Below are positions 1 to 8,521 of a DNA stretch of 64,000 nt, one piece after another. The translations under genes and the position numbers were made by a program. Positions within the stretch are counted from its first letter, which is position 1; every line of letters starts with the position of its first letter. The DNA lies in contig CACYRP010000021.1 of the NCBI GenBank assembly GCA_902776765.1, forward strand, positions 49,079-113,078. The letters are read 5' to 3'. The notes under the pieces are model-generated. The model saw only the letters and a program-made list of their open reading frames with translations. It had not been told where the DNA came from and searched no databases. The stretch comes from Fibrobacter succinogenes. Lineage in GTDB: Bacteria; Fibrobacterota; Fibrobacteria; Fibrobacterales; Fibrobacteraceae.

Positions 1-1095
1 GACGTCATTCTTACGGAACTTGCCACCTTCGTTACCCTTGCTTTCGTCATGATAGGCAACTTCGGCACCGCCCTTGTTGTAGTTTTCGGCCTGCACCTTG
101 CCCGGAATTGCAATAGCACCATCATACGGACCATATTCCTCTGGCGGTTCATCCGGAACTACGGACTTACTCGGGTCCACCAAGTTCACAGCCGGAGCAT
201 CGGGGTCAATCGTCTTGTCGATGAGCTTGAGCATTTCGGAGCAATAGCGCTTGCCAAGTTCGATTACGCCAGCACGGCCAAAGTGGTACGGGTCCCTGCC
301 GTTGCCCTGCAAGCCCTTGGACGATGCCAAACCGAACTTTTTGAACTTGCTCTTAAGCTGAGCGATACCGCCATTCTTGCTACCGCAGCAGTTGTTGCCT
401 TCTTGGAGCAATTCGCCTGCCACAAACGGGACTTCATTTTCGTCCAGTCCAAGTTCATCGATAATAATCTTGTAGGTCTTGTAGACGTTGTTACGCCAGT
501 TGTCGTCGGTACCGTCACTTTCACCCTGATGGAAAAGGATTCCCTTGATCACGCCAACTTCCTTAGCCTTTTTGCCAAGTTCCAGAATTCGAGCCATCGG
601 GTTTCCACCGTAGTCATTTGCCCACCCCTTAAAGCTGCTACCATCGCCATTGAAATAAGCTTGGTACTGGTCCGGGAGATAAGCTCTAATGCTCACACCA
701 CCGATAGCCACCGGAATCATCCCCACGGTCACGCCCGGCAGGGAATCGACCATCGCGCGGCCAAAGTAGTCAGCCGGGGAAAGGTTTTCAAACGCATGGA
801 ACATCGGCGGAATTGCCGCGGCCCATTCGCCCGCCTTGATAGACTGCGTGGTCTTGCCGCTACGTTGGCTCGCATTTGCCGTGTGCGAAGCAAGCATGAT
901 AAAGTTCTTAGGATCAGTCGCCTGGTCCTCGGAAGGCACGATATCGCCGTTACCCGCCATGTTAGACTGCCCGTAGGCAATGTAAATGTGGAAGTTCGGG
1001 TTCGGGGCAGCATTAGCCGAAACAGCAAACAGAGAAAGGCCAGCCGCAGCTCCTGCGACAGCCATCATTTTTTTGACAAACATTTCAACACCCAT
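1..1095 (-). CDS. CE6-type acetyl xylan esterase (SASA/DUF303) with CBM6, 3' end cut by window
   Basis: Secreted carbohydrate esterase predicted to remove acetyl groups from xylan. A signal peptide (about residues 1-29, ending VSANA) precedes a SASA/CE6 domain with the GQSNMAG nucleophile block (Ser44), an HQGESD block and a DPYHFGRAG block carrying the catalytic His. After a Pro-rich linker (VPDEPPEEYGP) a CBM6 module begins (AIPGKVQAENY) and runs off the left window edge. I chose the start at 1095 because GGAAAG lies 4-5 nt upstream; an internal Met at 1083 is the alternative. It lies downstream of and in the same direction as the GH30 xylanase gene, with its own upstream palindrome, so it fits a xylan-deacetylation role. 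Family assignment rests on motifs only; the exact ester substrate is inferred. Confidence 0.85.
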   Translation of the reverse strand, partial: MGVEMFVKKMMAVAGAAAGLSLFAVSANAAPNPNFHIYIAYGQSNMAGNGDIVPSEDQATDPKNFIMLASHTANASQRSGKTTQSIKAGEWAAAIPPMFHAFENLSPADYFGRAMVDSLPGVTVGMIPVAIGGVSIRAYLPDQYQAYFNGDGSSFKGWANDYGGNPMARILELGKKAKEVGVIKGILFHQGESDGTDDNWRNNVYKTYKIIIDELGLDENEVPFVAGELLQEGNNCCGSKNGGIAQLKSKFKKFGLASSKGLQGNGRDPYHFGRAGVIELGKRYCSEMLKLIDKTIDPDAPAVNLVDPSKSVVPDEPPEEYGPYDGAIAIPGKVQAENYNKGGAEVAYHDESKGNEGGKFRKNDV

Positions 1096-1178
1096 AGTTC
1101 TTTCCTTAATCCAATTGATTACCAATTTAAAACTACCCTAAAATGTGATGATCGTCTCTTTTGTAAGCTCCATATATT

Positions 1179-1195
1179 ATGGACGTTTTGTCAAT
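1179..1195 (-). promoter_or_regulatory. 17-bp palindromic motif upstream of the CE6 gene
   Basis: The plus strand reads ATGGACGTTTTGTCAAT, which on the minus strand is ATTGAC-AAAAC-GTCCAT. It is one of seven similar sites in the first 19 kb, each roughly 90-125 nt upstream of a start codon. The TTGACA half could double as a -35 element. Confidence 0.55.
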
Positions 1196-1229
1196 GACTT
1201 GCGAAATCCGCACAAAAACCGCATTTTGC

Positions 1230-1262
1230 AAAAAAAAACGAGAGCCAATTGCTTGGCCCCCG
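1230..1262 (-). terminator. Probable Rho-independent terminator after the GH30 gene
   Basis: On the minus strand a GGCCAA/TTGGC-type stem is followed by a run of nine T residues, 20-50 nt downstream of the GH30 stop codon. The stem is short and partly mismatched. Confidence 0.5.
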
Positions 1263-1279
1263 CTTTAGGAATATGAAAA

Positions 1280-3355
1280 CTATTTAACGACTGAAATGCG
1301 GTAGGATTTGGCGGACTTGAGTGACTTCACGAAGTAAACGCCATTCTGACGTACTACGTTCTTGGTCATGCGTTGGACATCGGCCTTAGTCACGGCTTCG
1401 AACTTACCCACCAGCACGCCGTTCATATCAAACACGCTGTAGTTTTCAGCCTCGGTCGGCATGCGGAAATCGGCACCGCGCAAACCAATCGTCTTATCGT
1501 CCGGATCGGCAGCATCCTTGCCCTTTGCAAAGTTGAAGTAGTCGATATCGAACCAGGAACCCGTCACCGTCATGCGGAGGATATGTTCGCCAGCCGGGAG
1601 TTTTACGTTGGCCTTGACCTTGGTAAATTCATCGAAGCTTGTGCCCGCAAGAGCGACATTTTCAACAAGCGTTTCGCCATCCAGGGAGAGTGAGAATCCA
1701 GACGTCGAATTGCTCGTTGCGACAGAAGCAAACATGGTATAATCACCAGCTTCCTTCACGTTCACGGAGTATTCAAGCCATTCACCTTCTTCATTGTAGC
1801 CCACAACGTAGCCCGTAGCCTTCTTGTAAATGTCAACTCCCGTACCTTCGCGGAAATTCGTTTCGCCACGGTCTTCGGAATCATTTTCGTAGTAGGACTT
1901 GTTAGCCTTGCCCGTACCCGGAATGTCGAAGTTTTCAGCTTCAATCTTGCCCGGAATTTCAGCGACCTTGCCGCCAAACGGTTCGCGAGGAGTCGGTTCA
2001 GATGGAGTGCCCACACCAACGAGCGTCACGATGCAATCCTTGAAGTTTTTGCCGCTGGATTCCATCTTGATAGTCACTTCGCCATTCTTGACTTCAACTT
2101 CGCCTTCATCCTTGGCGTTCTTCGTTTCGCTAGTGGTGTAAACGTGGAAGGATTGGACATCGGCGCCCTGCACCTTGACAGTCACAGTCTTGTCGTTTTT
2201 GTAATCGCGGTTCACAAGCACCACAATCACGGAGTCGCCATCGGCGCTCTTGTAAGCACTAGCAAAAACTTCCTTCTCGGGGTTTGCTGTAGCGCCCACG
2301 CGAACAGCACCTGGACGGACAAATCGAGCGAACTGCGAAAGCACATAGCCGCGCTTAGAAATCTTGCCTATTTCATTCTGCGGAATCTGGAGCTTGTTTC
2401 CAAAATCCTTTTCCATAATCAGGCCATAGCAACGACGGATGTACCACCAAGTGTACTGATTAAAGTTACCCACGACCATAGCGCGGTGGATTTCGTAACC
2501 CACGTCCATAGCGTTCACGGTATCGCGCTTGTTGGCATTCGCCTGGTCACCGGTATTGCGGATGGTACGCCAGTCGTTACCGCTTCCCTGGCTTTCGGTG
2601 TAGTGTTCCGTCATCCAGCGCTCGACCTTTTTCTGGTCGGCAAGGCTGTACTGGAAGAAATTGTCCCCAGTCCTTCTGTCGCTAGCGTAGAAGTGCGCCC
2701 CAAGAATGTCCCAGTTCTTGAGGGCATTGGCATCGTTCAAGACTTTGTTGTAAAGATTCTTGTCGTAGCGGAAGGATTCTGTCGAAATCACCTTCACGCC
2801 GTTCTTGCGCATCTTATCGGCGTAGCCCTTGGTGAAGTTGTAAATTTCGTCGGCACTCCAGCAGGCCCATTCACCGCACCAGTCCGGTTCGTTACTGATG
2901 GAAATGGCGTACAAAGGAACGCCCTGATTCTTCATGTAATCGTTAAAGCTATTCAGGTGGTCCACATACTTCTGGTAGTTCGAAGAAGACATGTGCTGGT
3001 TAGCGCCAGCGTATGGAGACGTCCACGGAGTCGCATACAAAATAAAATCATCGCCGGCATACTTTTTGGCATACTTTGCGGCGTTCACTTCCTTGTTGAA
3101 GGAGTTGCTATTTGCATACACAGGAATGCGAAGCGTATTGAGACCAATCGTGCCATCTCCCGTTCCAAAAGCAATTTTCGCATCTGCTTCGGAAAGGCCG
3201 CCACCCCCCTGCCATTCGTTGTGGACCATGCCGCCAAAACCGCGAATAACCTGGTGTTCTTCGGTCACGTCAACGTTCACAGTAGAAGCAAGCGCCGGAA
3301 TAGCCAAAGCTAAACCAAAAGCGGCAACATTCAAAACATTACCCAAACTCTTCAT
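1280..3355 (-). CDS. GH30 glucuronoxylanase with CBM6 and C-terminal module
   Basis: Secreted endo-xylanase of family GH30, most like the glucuronoxylan-specific subfamily 8. Signal peptide about 1-23 (ALA cleavage). The TIM-barrel domain has the acid/base Glu156 in SISNEPDW and the nucleophile Glu250 in RWMTEH. The loop WWYIRRCYG (about 304-311) matches the region that in subfamily 8 enzymes contacts the 4-O-methylglucuronate side chain, as known for that family. A beta-sandwich follows the barrel (to about 450), then CBM6 (about 465-605) and a C-terminal module (about 615-691) ending in a basic, sorting-like segment. The start at 3355 follows GGGAG with 7-nt spacing; an upstream in-frame Met at 3379 has no ribosome site. 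It sits beside the acetyl xylan esterase, with which it would cooperate on acetylated glucuronoxylan. Confidence 0.9.
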   Translation of the reverse strand: MKSLGNVLNVAAFGLALAIPALASTVNVDVTEEHQVIRGFGGMVHNEWQGGGGLSEADAKIAFGTGDGTIGLNTLRIPVYANSNSFNKEVNAAKYAKKYAGDDFILYATPWTSPYAGANQHMSSSNYQKYVDHLNSFNDYMKNQGVPLYAISISNEPDWCGEWACWSADEIYNFTKGYADKMRKNGVKVISTESFRYDKNLYNKVLNDANALKNWDILGAHFYASDRRTGDNFFQYSLADQKKVERWMTEHYTESQGSGNDWRTIRNTGDQANANKRDTVNAMDVGYEIHRAMVVGNFNQYTWWYIRRCYGLIMEKDFGNKLQIPQNEIGKISKRGYVLSQFARFVRPGAVRVGATANPEKEVFASAYKSADGDSVIVVLVNRDYKNDKTVTVKVQGADVQSFHVYTTSETKNAKDEGEVEVKNGEVTIKMESSGKNFKDCIVTLVGVGTPSEPTPREPFGGKVAEIPGKIEAENFDIPGTGKANKSYYENDSEDRGETNFREGTGVDIYKKATGYVVGYNEEGEWLEYSVNVKEAGDYTMFASVATSNSTSGFSLSLDGETLVENVALAGTSFDEFTKVKANVKLPAGEHILRMTVTGSWFDIDYFNFAKGKDAADPDDKTIGLRGADFRMPTEAENYSVFDMNGVLVGKFEAVTKADVQRMTKNVVRQNGVYFVKSLKSAKSYRISVVK

Positions 3356-3454
3356 TGTCTGTCTCCCATTTAAAATCAAACCCCTGCACTAAAGTGCTGC
3401 AATTTAAATTTATACCTCCCCCGCGCGCTTCTCGCAAAAACGGGAAAATTTTCC

Positions 3455-3471
3455 ATTGACACTTTGGTAAT
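3455..3471 (-). promoter_or_regulatory. 17-bp palindromic motif upstream of GH30 gene
   Basis: The plus strand reads ATTGACACTTTGGTAAT. It is about 100 nt upstream of the GH30 start codon and is almost identical to the site at 8360-8376. Confidence 0.5.
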
Positions 3472-3515
3472 GAGGTTTAGTAGACGGTAGGAAGTAGACA
3501 GTGAGTAGTCTGCAC

Positions 3516-3550
3516 AAAAAGAATGCCTCCAAACTTTTTGGTTTAGAGGC
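3516..3550 (-). terminator. Rho-independent terminator after the first 43-aa peptide gene
   Basis: A 10-bp stem (GCCTCTAAAC pairing with GTTTGGAGGC, one G-T pair) with an AAAAAC-type loop is followed on the minus strand by a T-rich tract. It is duplicated with its gene at 5986-6019. Confidence 0.85.
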
Positions 3551-3580
3551 TTTTTGGAGGCAATCTTGTTAGATTGGCGT

Positions 3581-3712
3581 CTAAATCAATTCACCGCCAG
3601 TCGGTAAAGGATCCAACGACGAGGCTTCCAACAGCTGTCCCTGATGCTTGAGTTCAACCACTCTCACTGTAGGGGTTGAGTATTCTTTTTTATGTTCGGT
3701 TTCGTTTTTCAT
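3581..3712 (-). CDS. Conserved 43-aa peptide, copy 1
   Basis: A 43-residue reading frame starting MKNETE, with a charged N-terminus, a YSTPTV.VVELKHQG core and a tail LLEAS..DPLPTGGELI. It starts 27 nt after the stop of the upstream beta-helix gene and is followed by a strong terminator, so the two form one transcription unit. An almost identical peptide (five differences by eye) follows the beta-helix paralogue at 6209-8017, and the changes are largely substitutions that keep the frame, which supports a real gene. The core (Tyr, Pro-Thr-Val, a VVE strand, then a Leu-Leu-x-Ala-Ser stretch) resembles short uncharacterised peptides common in Bacteroidota. No signal peptide is evident. The ribosome site is weak (GGTAAAT). 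Function is unknown. Confidence 0.7.
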   Translation of the reverse strand: MKNETEHKKEYSTPTVRVVELKHQGQLLEASSLDPLPTGGELI

Positions 3713-3739
3713 ATTTACCAACTCGTATTATTGAATGTT

Positions 3740-5625
3740 TTACTTTTTCAAATAAACGCCCTTTGCCATGCGGCCTGCGTCGCGAACATGACGGCCCTTC
3801 AGGTCGTAGGTACGCTTTGTGCGGTTCAGGCGGATTTCTCCGGTACGGCTGTTGAACTGGCCAATAACCGTCGTCTGTTCCTCGCCATCCTTTTTGCGGT
3901 CAACGATAACAATGTTCATCACATCCGGAATGTCGTTGTCGATAGATGCAGTCTGGCGCAAGCCATAGGCTCCCTTGACCGATTGCGGTACCGGCTTTTT
4001 ATAGATATAGGCGCGGAACGGCTTGATGTAGGCGCCTTCGCCCACCTTGACAAACTGGCCAATCGAGATATCTGTAGCGGATGAACCCGCAAAGCCATAG
4101 GCGGCAGCCTTGTTCGTACCCAAAACATCCGGATCGTCAGCACCCCAGCTTTTGCCTTGGATAACGCCACGGAACACGAAATCACCATACGCACTATAAT
4201 CGTCGTCCTGCGCCACATCGTATGCATCAGCGTCGGTCGGACTAGCCTTGAGCACAAGCGGGTCCGTATTATTTACGGAAACACTCGTTTTTCCAGACTC
4301 AAGCTGGATTAGATACGGCTTGTACGCTTCAAGCTTGGCAGTGCCGTAATTACATCTTGTGTTAGATTGTTCATTGCACCAGACCCGTTCCACAGCCACA
4401 TACTTATGGTTTGTACCATCAACGCCTATGCCGAGGAACGAAACAACCTGCTTTACGTTACCCACTTTATTTGCGCTGATTTCGAACGGGAACATGATGG
4501 TGGAATAATTATTTTCACCATCGATGGCAGGGAACGTACGCTTAAAAATAACATTATCAACAGACACATCTTCTGTAAGGCTCAAGGCGTCTTCGCCGTT
4601 ATAATTACCGTTAATAAAGGCGACGGTCTTGCTACCAGCGGTTTCAACATCAACAAGTGCCGCAGGGAATTCAAAGGAACTCTTTTCAATAGGCCCCATA
4701 ACAACTCCACCGATAGTAATCGTAGAGGCAGATTCCTCATCCCCAACATTGATGCTATAGGGAGCATCAATCCCCTTTGTTGCCATAACCTTAGTTATGT
4801 CATTGGTAATTATAATATCGCCACTTTTTCCTTGATAACCATTGCCTATGCCGGCAGCTTTTTTACCAGCCGTCGCTTCAACTTCGCCACCACTGATTGT
4901 TATAGCACCACTGGTTCCTTCATTGCCACCGCCTATGCCGGCAGCCCAAACACGACCCGTTGCCGTAACTTTGCCACCACTGATTGTTATAGCGCCACTG
5001 GTTCCTTCATTGCCACTGCCTACGCCGGCAGCTTGAGGGCCACCCGTTGCTGTAACTTCGCCACCACTGATTGTTATATTACCACAGGTTCCTCTACCGC
5101 CGCTGCCTATGCCGGCAGCATAACTACCACCCGTTGCTGTAACAATACCGCCACGGATAATTATATTACCACAGTTTTTTTTACCAAACAAGCAATCAAA
5201 GTCACTATAACCACCGCCTATGCCGGCGCCATAACCGCTGCTTCTAGCATCAAGGGAGCCATTGCCCTCAATCACTAACGTATATTCATCACCTGCTCCT
5301 TCATTTTTCGCAGCTTGAATGCCAGGAAATTCATCATAAAAACCCTTCACTGTATTAGAGCCTTCGAGAACGACGGTACAATTACCCAAGCAGGTAAGGC
5401 CCGCCCACGGGAAATCTTTTGAGTTGGAGCCGTTGATTGTCGCGTCACTGAGTGTGACCTTGGCATCGTTGGCGATGGAGATCTTGATTTTATTTTGAAG
5501 CGAGCCCGTCAGGACGTCGCCATTCTGCGCTGTATAATTGCCTGTTAACGTAGAAGATCGACTGTCGCAGCAAACGGTGCCGTAGCAGCAAATAAAGCAA
5601 AAAACATAGGGTATATGCATTTCAT
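3740..5625 (-). CDS. Secreted right-handed beta-helix protein, copy 1, with apparent frameshift at the signal peptide
   Basis: A repeat protein of the kind annotated as carbohydrate-binding/adhesin-like in Fibrobacter. From about residue 130 it carries four 29-residue repeats of the type ITISGG.VTATGG..AAGIGSG, expected to fold as a beta-helix, then a beta-rich region and a C-terminal tail (TYDLKGRHVRDAGRMAKGVYLKK split at RHVR) typical of Fibrobacter sorting domains. The only long frame starts at 5620 with MHIPYVFCF and has no good signal peptide. An ATG at 5625, in the same AAGGA-spaced context as the paralogue's start, opens a different frame giving a clean signal peptide (MKCIYPMFFALFAATAPFAA) that stops at 5545. 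A net one-base loss near 5550-5565 explains this. It may be a real disruption or a sequence error. A sigma70-type promoter lies upstream. Confidence 0.75.
4850..5165 (-). repeat. In-frame 87-bp tandem repeats in the beta-helix gene
   Basis: Near-identical units recur with an 87-nt period (for example matching starts at 4881, 4968 and 5055), equal to 29 codons, or one beta-helix turn pair. The DNA is much more alike between units than in the paralogous gene, so the array could expand or contract by slippage or recombination. Confidence 0.75.
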
Positions 5626-5673
5626 ATAATGATTCCTTGTTATAAGTCCATTTTCGCTTTTAAGCCGCGCGAA

Positions 5674-5702
5674 ATCATACATTTTAAATATGCGATTGTC
5701 AA
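5674..5702 (-). promoter_or_regulatory. Sigma70-type promoter of beta-helix gene 1
   Basis: On the minus strand TTGACA (5702-5697) is followed after exactly 17 nt by TATGAT (5679-5674), about 50 nt upstream of the start codon. The paralogue has TTGACG-17-TATGAT in the same place. Confidence 0.75.
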
Positions 5703-5985
5703 GTTTTTTTCACAAACACGCATTTTTTATAGCATGCGATGAGAAACGCACAAAACATAGGCCAAATGTAACACACTGCTGCGTAAGCCAAGCAAAACGG
5801 GACCGCTTGCGGTCCATACACGGCTCGAGGGATTGTATGGATCCTCGCTATGCGAGGATGACTGTAAGCACATTACCGTTCGAGGCGATACATGAGAATC
5901 TCCGGCATACGTCACCCTCTGAAGGAGGGTCCATACATGGCTTGTAGGATTGTATGGTTCCTCGCTATGCGAGGATGACTGAGCC
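5703..5985. repeat. Intergenic spacer with a 34-bp direct repeat containing a hairpin
   Basis: No convincing gene. A 34-bp sequence beginning GATTGTATGG and containing the hairpin TCCTCGC-TATG-GCGAGGA-like stem occurs at 5831-5864 and 5948-5981 with one mismatch. It belongs to a loose family of intergenic elements ending GGATGAC that recurs in this window. Confidence 0.6.
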
Positions 5986-6019
5986 AAAAGAAAGCCTCCA
6001 AACTTTTTGGTTTGGAGGC
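5986..6019 (-). terminator. Rho-independent terminator after the second 43-aa peptide gene
   Basis: A perfect 10-bp stem (GCCTCCAAAC/GTTTGGAGGC) is followed on the minus strand by TTTCTTTT. It is the duplicate of the terminator at 3516-3550. Confidence 0.85.
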
Positions 6020-6049
6020 TTTTGGGAGGCAATCTTGTTAGATTGGCGT

Positions 6050-6181
6050 CTAAATCAATTCACCGCCAGTCGGTAAAGGATCCGACGGCGAAGCTTCCAA
6101 CAGATGGCCCTGATGCTTGAGTTCAACCACTTTCACTGTAGGGGTTGAGTATTCTTTTTTCTGTTCGGTTTCGTTTTTCAT
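6050..6181 (-). CDS. Conserved 43-aa peptide, copy 2
   Basis: Second copy of the 43-residue peptide (MKNETEQKKEYSTP...DPLPTGGELI). It lies 27 nt downstream of the beta-helix paralogue, with the same weak GGTAAAT ribosome site and the same terminator, so the whole beta-helix/peptide/terminator unit has been duplicated. Compared with copy 1 it differs at His7/Gln, Arg17/Lys, Gln26/His, Ser32/Pro and Leu33/Ser, while the STPTV and PLPTGGELI blocks are unchanged. No signal peptide, membrane segment or cysteine is present. The double-glycine near the C-terminus is at the wrong end for a classical leader. Function unknown; physical coupling to the beta-helix gene suggests an accessory or regulatory role. 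Confidence 0.7.
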   Translation of the reverse strand: MKNETEQKKEYSTPTVKVVELKHQGHLLEASPSDPLPTGGELI

Positions 6182-6208
6182 ATTTACCCATTCGTATTAT
6201 TGAATGTT

Positions 6209-8017
6209 TTACTTTTTCAGATACACGCCCTTGGCCATGCGGCCTGCGTCGCGGACTGAACGGCCCTTCAGGTCGTAAGTACGTTCCGTGCGGTTCATGC
6301 GGAATTCACCAGTGCGGCTGTTGAACTGGCCGATGACGGTCGTCTGTTCCTCGCCATCCTTTTTGCGGTCAACCACAACAACGTTCATCGTTTCCGGAAT
6401 GTCGTTGTCGATAGATGCAGTCTGGCGCAAGACATAGGCACCGTTCGAGTTAACCGATTGCGGTACCGGACTCTTGTAGATATAGGCGCGGAGTGGCTTG
6501 ATGAAGGCGCCTTCGCCCACCTTGACAAACTGGCCAACCGAGATGTCAGACGTGGCGGTACCCGCAAAGCCATAGGCTGCAGCCTTGTTCGTACCCAACA
6601 CTTCTGGACTGTTGGCATCCCAGGTTTTGCCTTGGACAACGCCACGGAATACATAATTACCATACTTATTGTAATCATCAGACTGCATTACATCAAAATC
6701 ACCATCCTCTGTCGGAGTCGCCTTAAGAACAAGGTCAGTCGTTTTATTGATTACAATGTTCGTTGCATTGGATTTGAGCTTGATTAAATACGGCTTGTAC
6801 GCTTCCATCGTATATGTTGTACCTACAAAACGACTGTACCAAACACGATCCACAGCCACATACTTATTATTACTTTTATCAACGCCTATGCCGAGGAACA
6901 TGTAGACCAGATCTAAATTCTCGATTTCTTCAGCCTTGATTTCGAACGGGAACATAATAGTGGAATAATTATTTCCCCCTACGACAACAGGGAACGTACG
7001 TTTAAAAATAATCGTGTCAACAACCATATCCTTCGCAAAGTTCACAGCTTCATTGCCGCTATAATCGCCGTCAATAATACCAATAGTCTTGCTACCAGGA
7101 GTTACAATTTCGGCAGCTTTTGCTGGGAGCATGAAAGGATTTTCTTCAATACTTCCTTCTACATCATCGACGGTAACAGTACCGACAAGTCCATCAGATC
7201 CTCCAATGCTATAAGGAGCTTTCTTTCCCTTTATTGCTATAACTTTAGCAACACCTTTTGTAATTGTAACTTTTCCACAGGACCCACTGTTTCCACAGCC
7301 AATGCCGGCAGCACCTTTACCTCCCATTCCCGGCATCTCATCACCTCCCATTGCTATAATTTTACCGCCACTGATAGTTATATCGCCACACCCCGATTCT
7401 TCATAACCGCCACCGCCAATGCCAGCTGCATATAGACCACCAGCGGCGGTAATTTCACCACCTTCGATAGAGATATTGCCTCCATGAGCATCCTTGCTAG
7501 AGCCAATGCCGGCCGCAGTGAAACCACCCGTTGCTTTAATTACACCACTTTTGATAACTATATGGCCACAATTTGTATAACGGTTACAGCCGATACCAGC
7601 TCCATAACCATTGCTACTTGCTTCAAGGGAACCATCACCCTCAATTGTCATCGTATATTTTTGGCCATCTATATCATCTGGCACCTGGACGCCCGGGAAA
7701 TTACCATAATACCCCTTCATGATATTTTTCCCCCTAAGAACGAGGGTACAGTTCCCCAGACACCTAATACCAGCCGACATAAACTGACCTTCATTCACAC
7801 CAAGAACTTGCGCGTTTTCAAGAGTAATCTTGGCATCTTTGGCAACTAAAATTCTGACCTTCCTTTCAGTCCCATCAATGGTACCATTTATGCAATCGCC
7901 ATCCTTTAGCAAAAGTTCTTCACCATCTTTAGGGCCGACTGAGATATTGTATACCGCTGCAAACGTTGCTGAAGCAACAAATAATAGTGCAGAAACCACA
8001 CGATATATATTTTTCAT
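6209..8017 (-). CDS. Secreted right-handed beta-helix protein, copy 2
   Basis: Intact paralogue of the protein at 3740-5625. Signal peptide about 1-20 (SATFAA). The N-terminal half has GNCTLVL and Gly-rich repeats (ISGGKIIAMGG, AAGIG.G) predicted to form beta-helix rungs; the second half, from about YSTIMFPFEI, is closely conserved with copy 1 and ends in the sorting-like tail MAKGVYLKK. Beta-helix repeats here are more diverged at DNA level than in copy 1. The AAGGAA ribosome site and start context match copy 1's out-of-frame ATG. It is followed by a 43-aa peptide gene and terminator. Likely exported or surface attached, possibly binding plant polysaccharide or acting as an adhesin; this is inferred from the fold and from the neighbouring xylanase genes. 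Confidence 0.8.
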   Translation of the reverse strand: MKNIYRVVSALLFVASATFAAVYNISVGPKDGEELLLKDGDCINGTIDGTERKVRILVAKDAKITLENAQVLGVNEGQFMSAGIRCLGNCTLVLRGKNIMKGYYGNFPGVQVPDDIDGQKYTMTIEGDGSLEASSNGYGAGIGCNRYTNCGHIVIKSGVIKATGGFTAAGIGSSKDAHGGNISIEGGEITAAGGLYAAGIGGGGYEESGCGDITISGGKIIAMGGDEMPGMGGKGAAGIGCGNSGSCGKVTITKGVAKVIAIKGKKAPYSIGGSDGLVGTVTVDDVEGSIEENPFMLPAKAAEIVTPGSKTIGIIDGDYSGNEAVNFAKDMVVDTIIFKRTFPVVVGGNNYSTIMFPFEIKAEEIENLDLVYMFLGIGVDKSNNKYVAVDRVWYSRFVGTTYTMEAYKPYLIKLKSNATNIVINKTTDLVLKATPTEDGDFDVMQSDDYNKYGNYVFRGVVQGKTWDANSPEVLGTNKAAAYGFAGTATSDISVGQFVKVGEGAFIKPLRAYIYKSPVPQSVNSNGAYVLRQTASIDNDIPETMNVVVVDRKKDGEEQTTVIGQFNSRTGEFRMNRTERTYDLKGRSVRDAGRMAKGVYLKK

Positions 8018-8064
8018 ATAAAATTCCTTTGTTATGTTTCAAGCATCCCTCAAAAACTACATAA

Positions 8065-8093
8065 ATCATACATTTTTAACACGACTTCGTCAA
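8065..8093 (-). promoter_or_regulatory. Sigma70-type promoter of beta-helix gene 2
   Basis: On the minus strand TTGACG (8093-8088), a 17-nt spacer and TATGAT (8070-8065) lie about 48 nt upstream of the start codon. This parallels the promoter of copy 1. Confidence 0.75.
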
Positions 8094-8106
8094 GTTTGTT
8101 TATAAT

Positions 8107-8139
8107 AAAAAAACACCTCGGAGCACTCGCTCCGAGGCG
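8107..8139 (-). terminator. Rho-independent terminator (minus strand)
   Basis: A stem of CTCGGAGC against GCTCCGAG with extra pairs and an ACTC loop is followed on the minus strand by seven T residues. No long gene lies upstream on this strand, so it probably ends the transcript of the putative 26-aa peptide. Confidence 0.75.
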
Positions 8140-8187
8140 TAACAACGCCTTGCGGCATCATTAGGGTGTGTGGTTTAGGAGGATCTT

Positions 8188-8268
8188 TTAGATGAATACG
8201 GCTAGGGCAGCGGCTCCATAGCCAAAAACAGTTGCTAAAGCATTCTGCTTTAAACTCATAATCATCAT
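8188..8268 (-). CDS. Putative 26-aa hydrophobic peptide
   Basis: A short frame starting MMIMSLKQNALATVFGYG and ending in a hydrophobic stretch (AAALAVFI), long enough for one short membrane segment. It is bounded by a promoter-like palindrome about 92 nt upstream (8360-8376, like the one before the GH30 gene) and a strong terminator about 50 nt downstream, so something is transcribed here. The ribosome site is a loosely placed GGGAAG. I cannot tell a small membrane peptide from a non-coding transcript. Confidence 0.3.
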   Translation of the reverse strand: MMIMSLKQNALATVFGYGAAALAVFI

Positions 8269-8359
8269 CCCATAACTTCCCTTGCATGATTGCAAGATTT
8301 TTCCACTTTGAAATTTAGATTTTCTTTTGCCAAATTCCCTATTTCTGCCAATTTTTATC

Positions 8360-8376
8360 ATTGACATTTTGGTAAT
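8360..8376 (-). promoter_or_regulatory. 17-bp palindromic motif upstream of the short transcript
   Basis: The plus strand reads ATTGACATTTTGGTAAT. It differs by one base from the GH30 site at 3455-3471. Confidence 0.5.
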
Positions 8377-8446
8377 GGAGATAGGGAGCTACAGCTCAGC
8401 GTTGACGCCTACGGCGTCAGCGACCACGCTCGGTCATTCAAGTAAC

Positions 8447-8491
8447 AAAAAGGCCCGTTCGAAATCACGACGAAACATGTTTCGAACAGGC
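8447..8491 (-). terminator. Rho-independent terminator after the Rpn nuclease gene
   Basis: A long stem (GCCTGTTCGAAA against TTTCGAACGGGC) is followed by TTTTT on the minus strand, 30 nt past the stop codon. Confidence 0.8.
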
Positions 8492-8521
8492 TTTTGACAG
8501 TATGGAATTTTTTAATAAAGA

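Noticed and set aside
2144..3313. Long open frame on the plus strand opposite the GH30 gene
   Set aside because: It is an antisense shadow of a gene with clear family motifs; its translation has no recognisable domain or ribosome site.
4850..5165. Regularly spaced repeats that might be a CRISPR array
   Set aside because: The whole 87-nt unit repeats with no unique spacers and it is in frame with the beta-helix protein.
5727..6032. 101-aa minus-strand frame in the spacer between the beta-helix units
   Set aside because: It runs through two copies of a hairpin repeat and a terminator, with duplicated SSHSEEPYNP-type segments that come from the repeat DNA.
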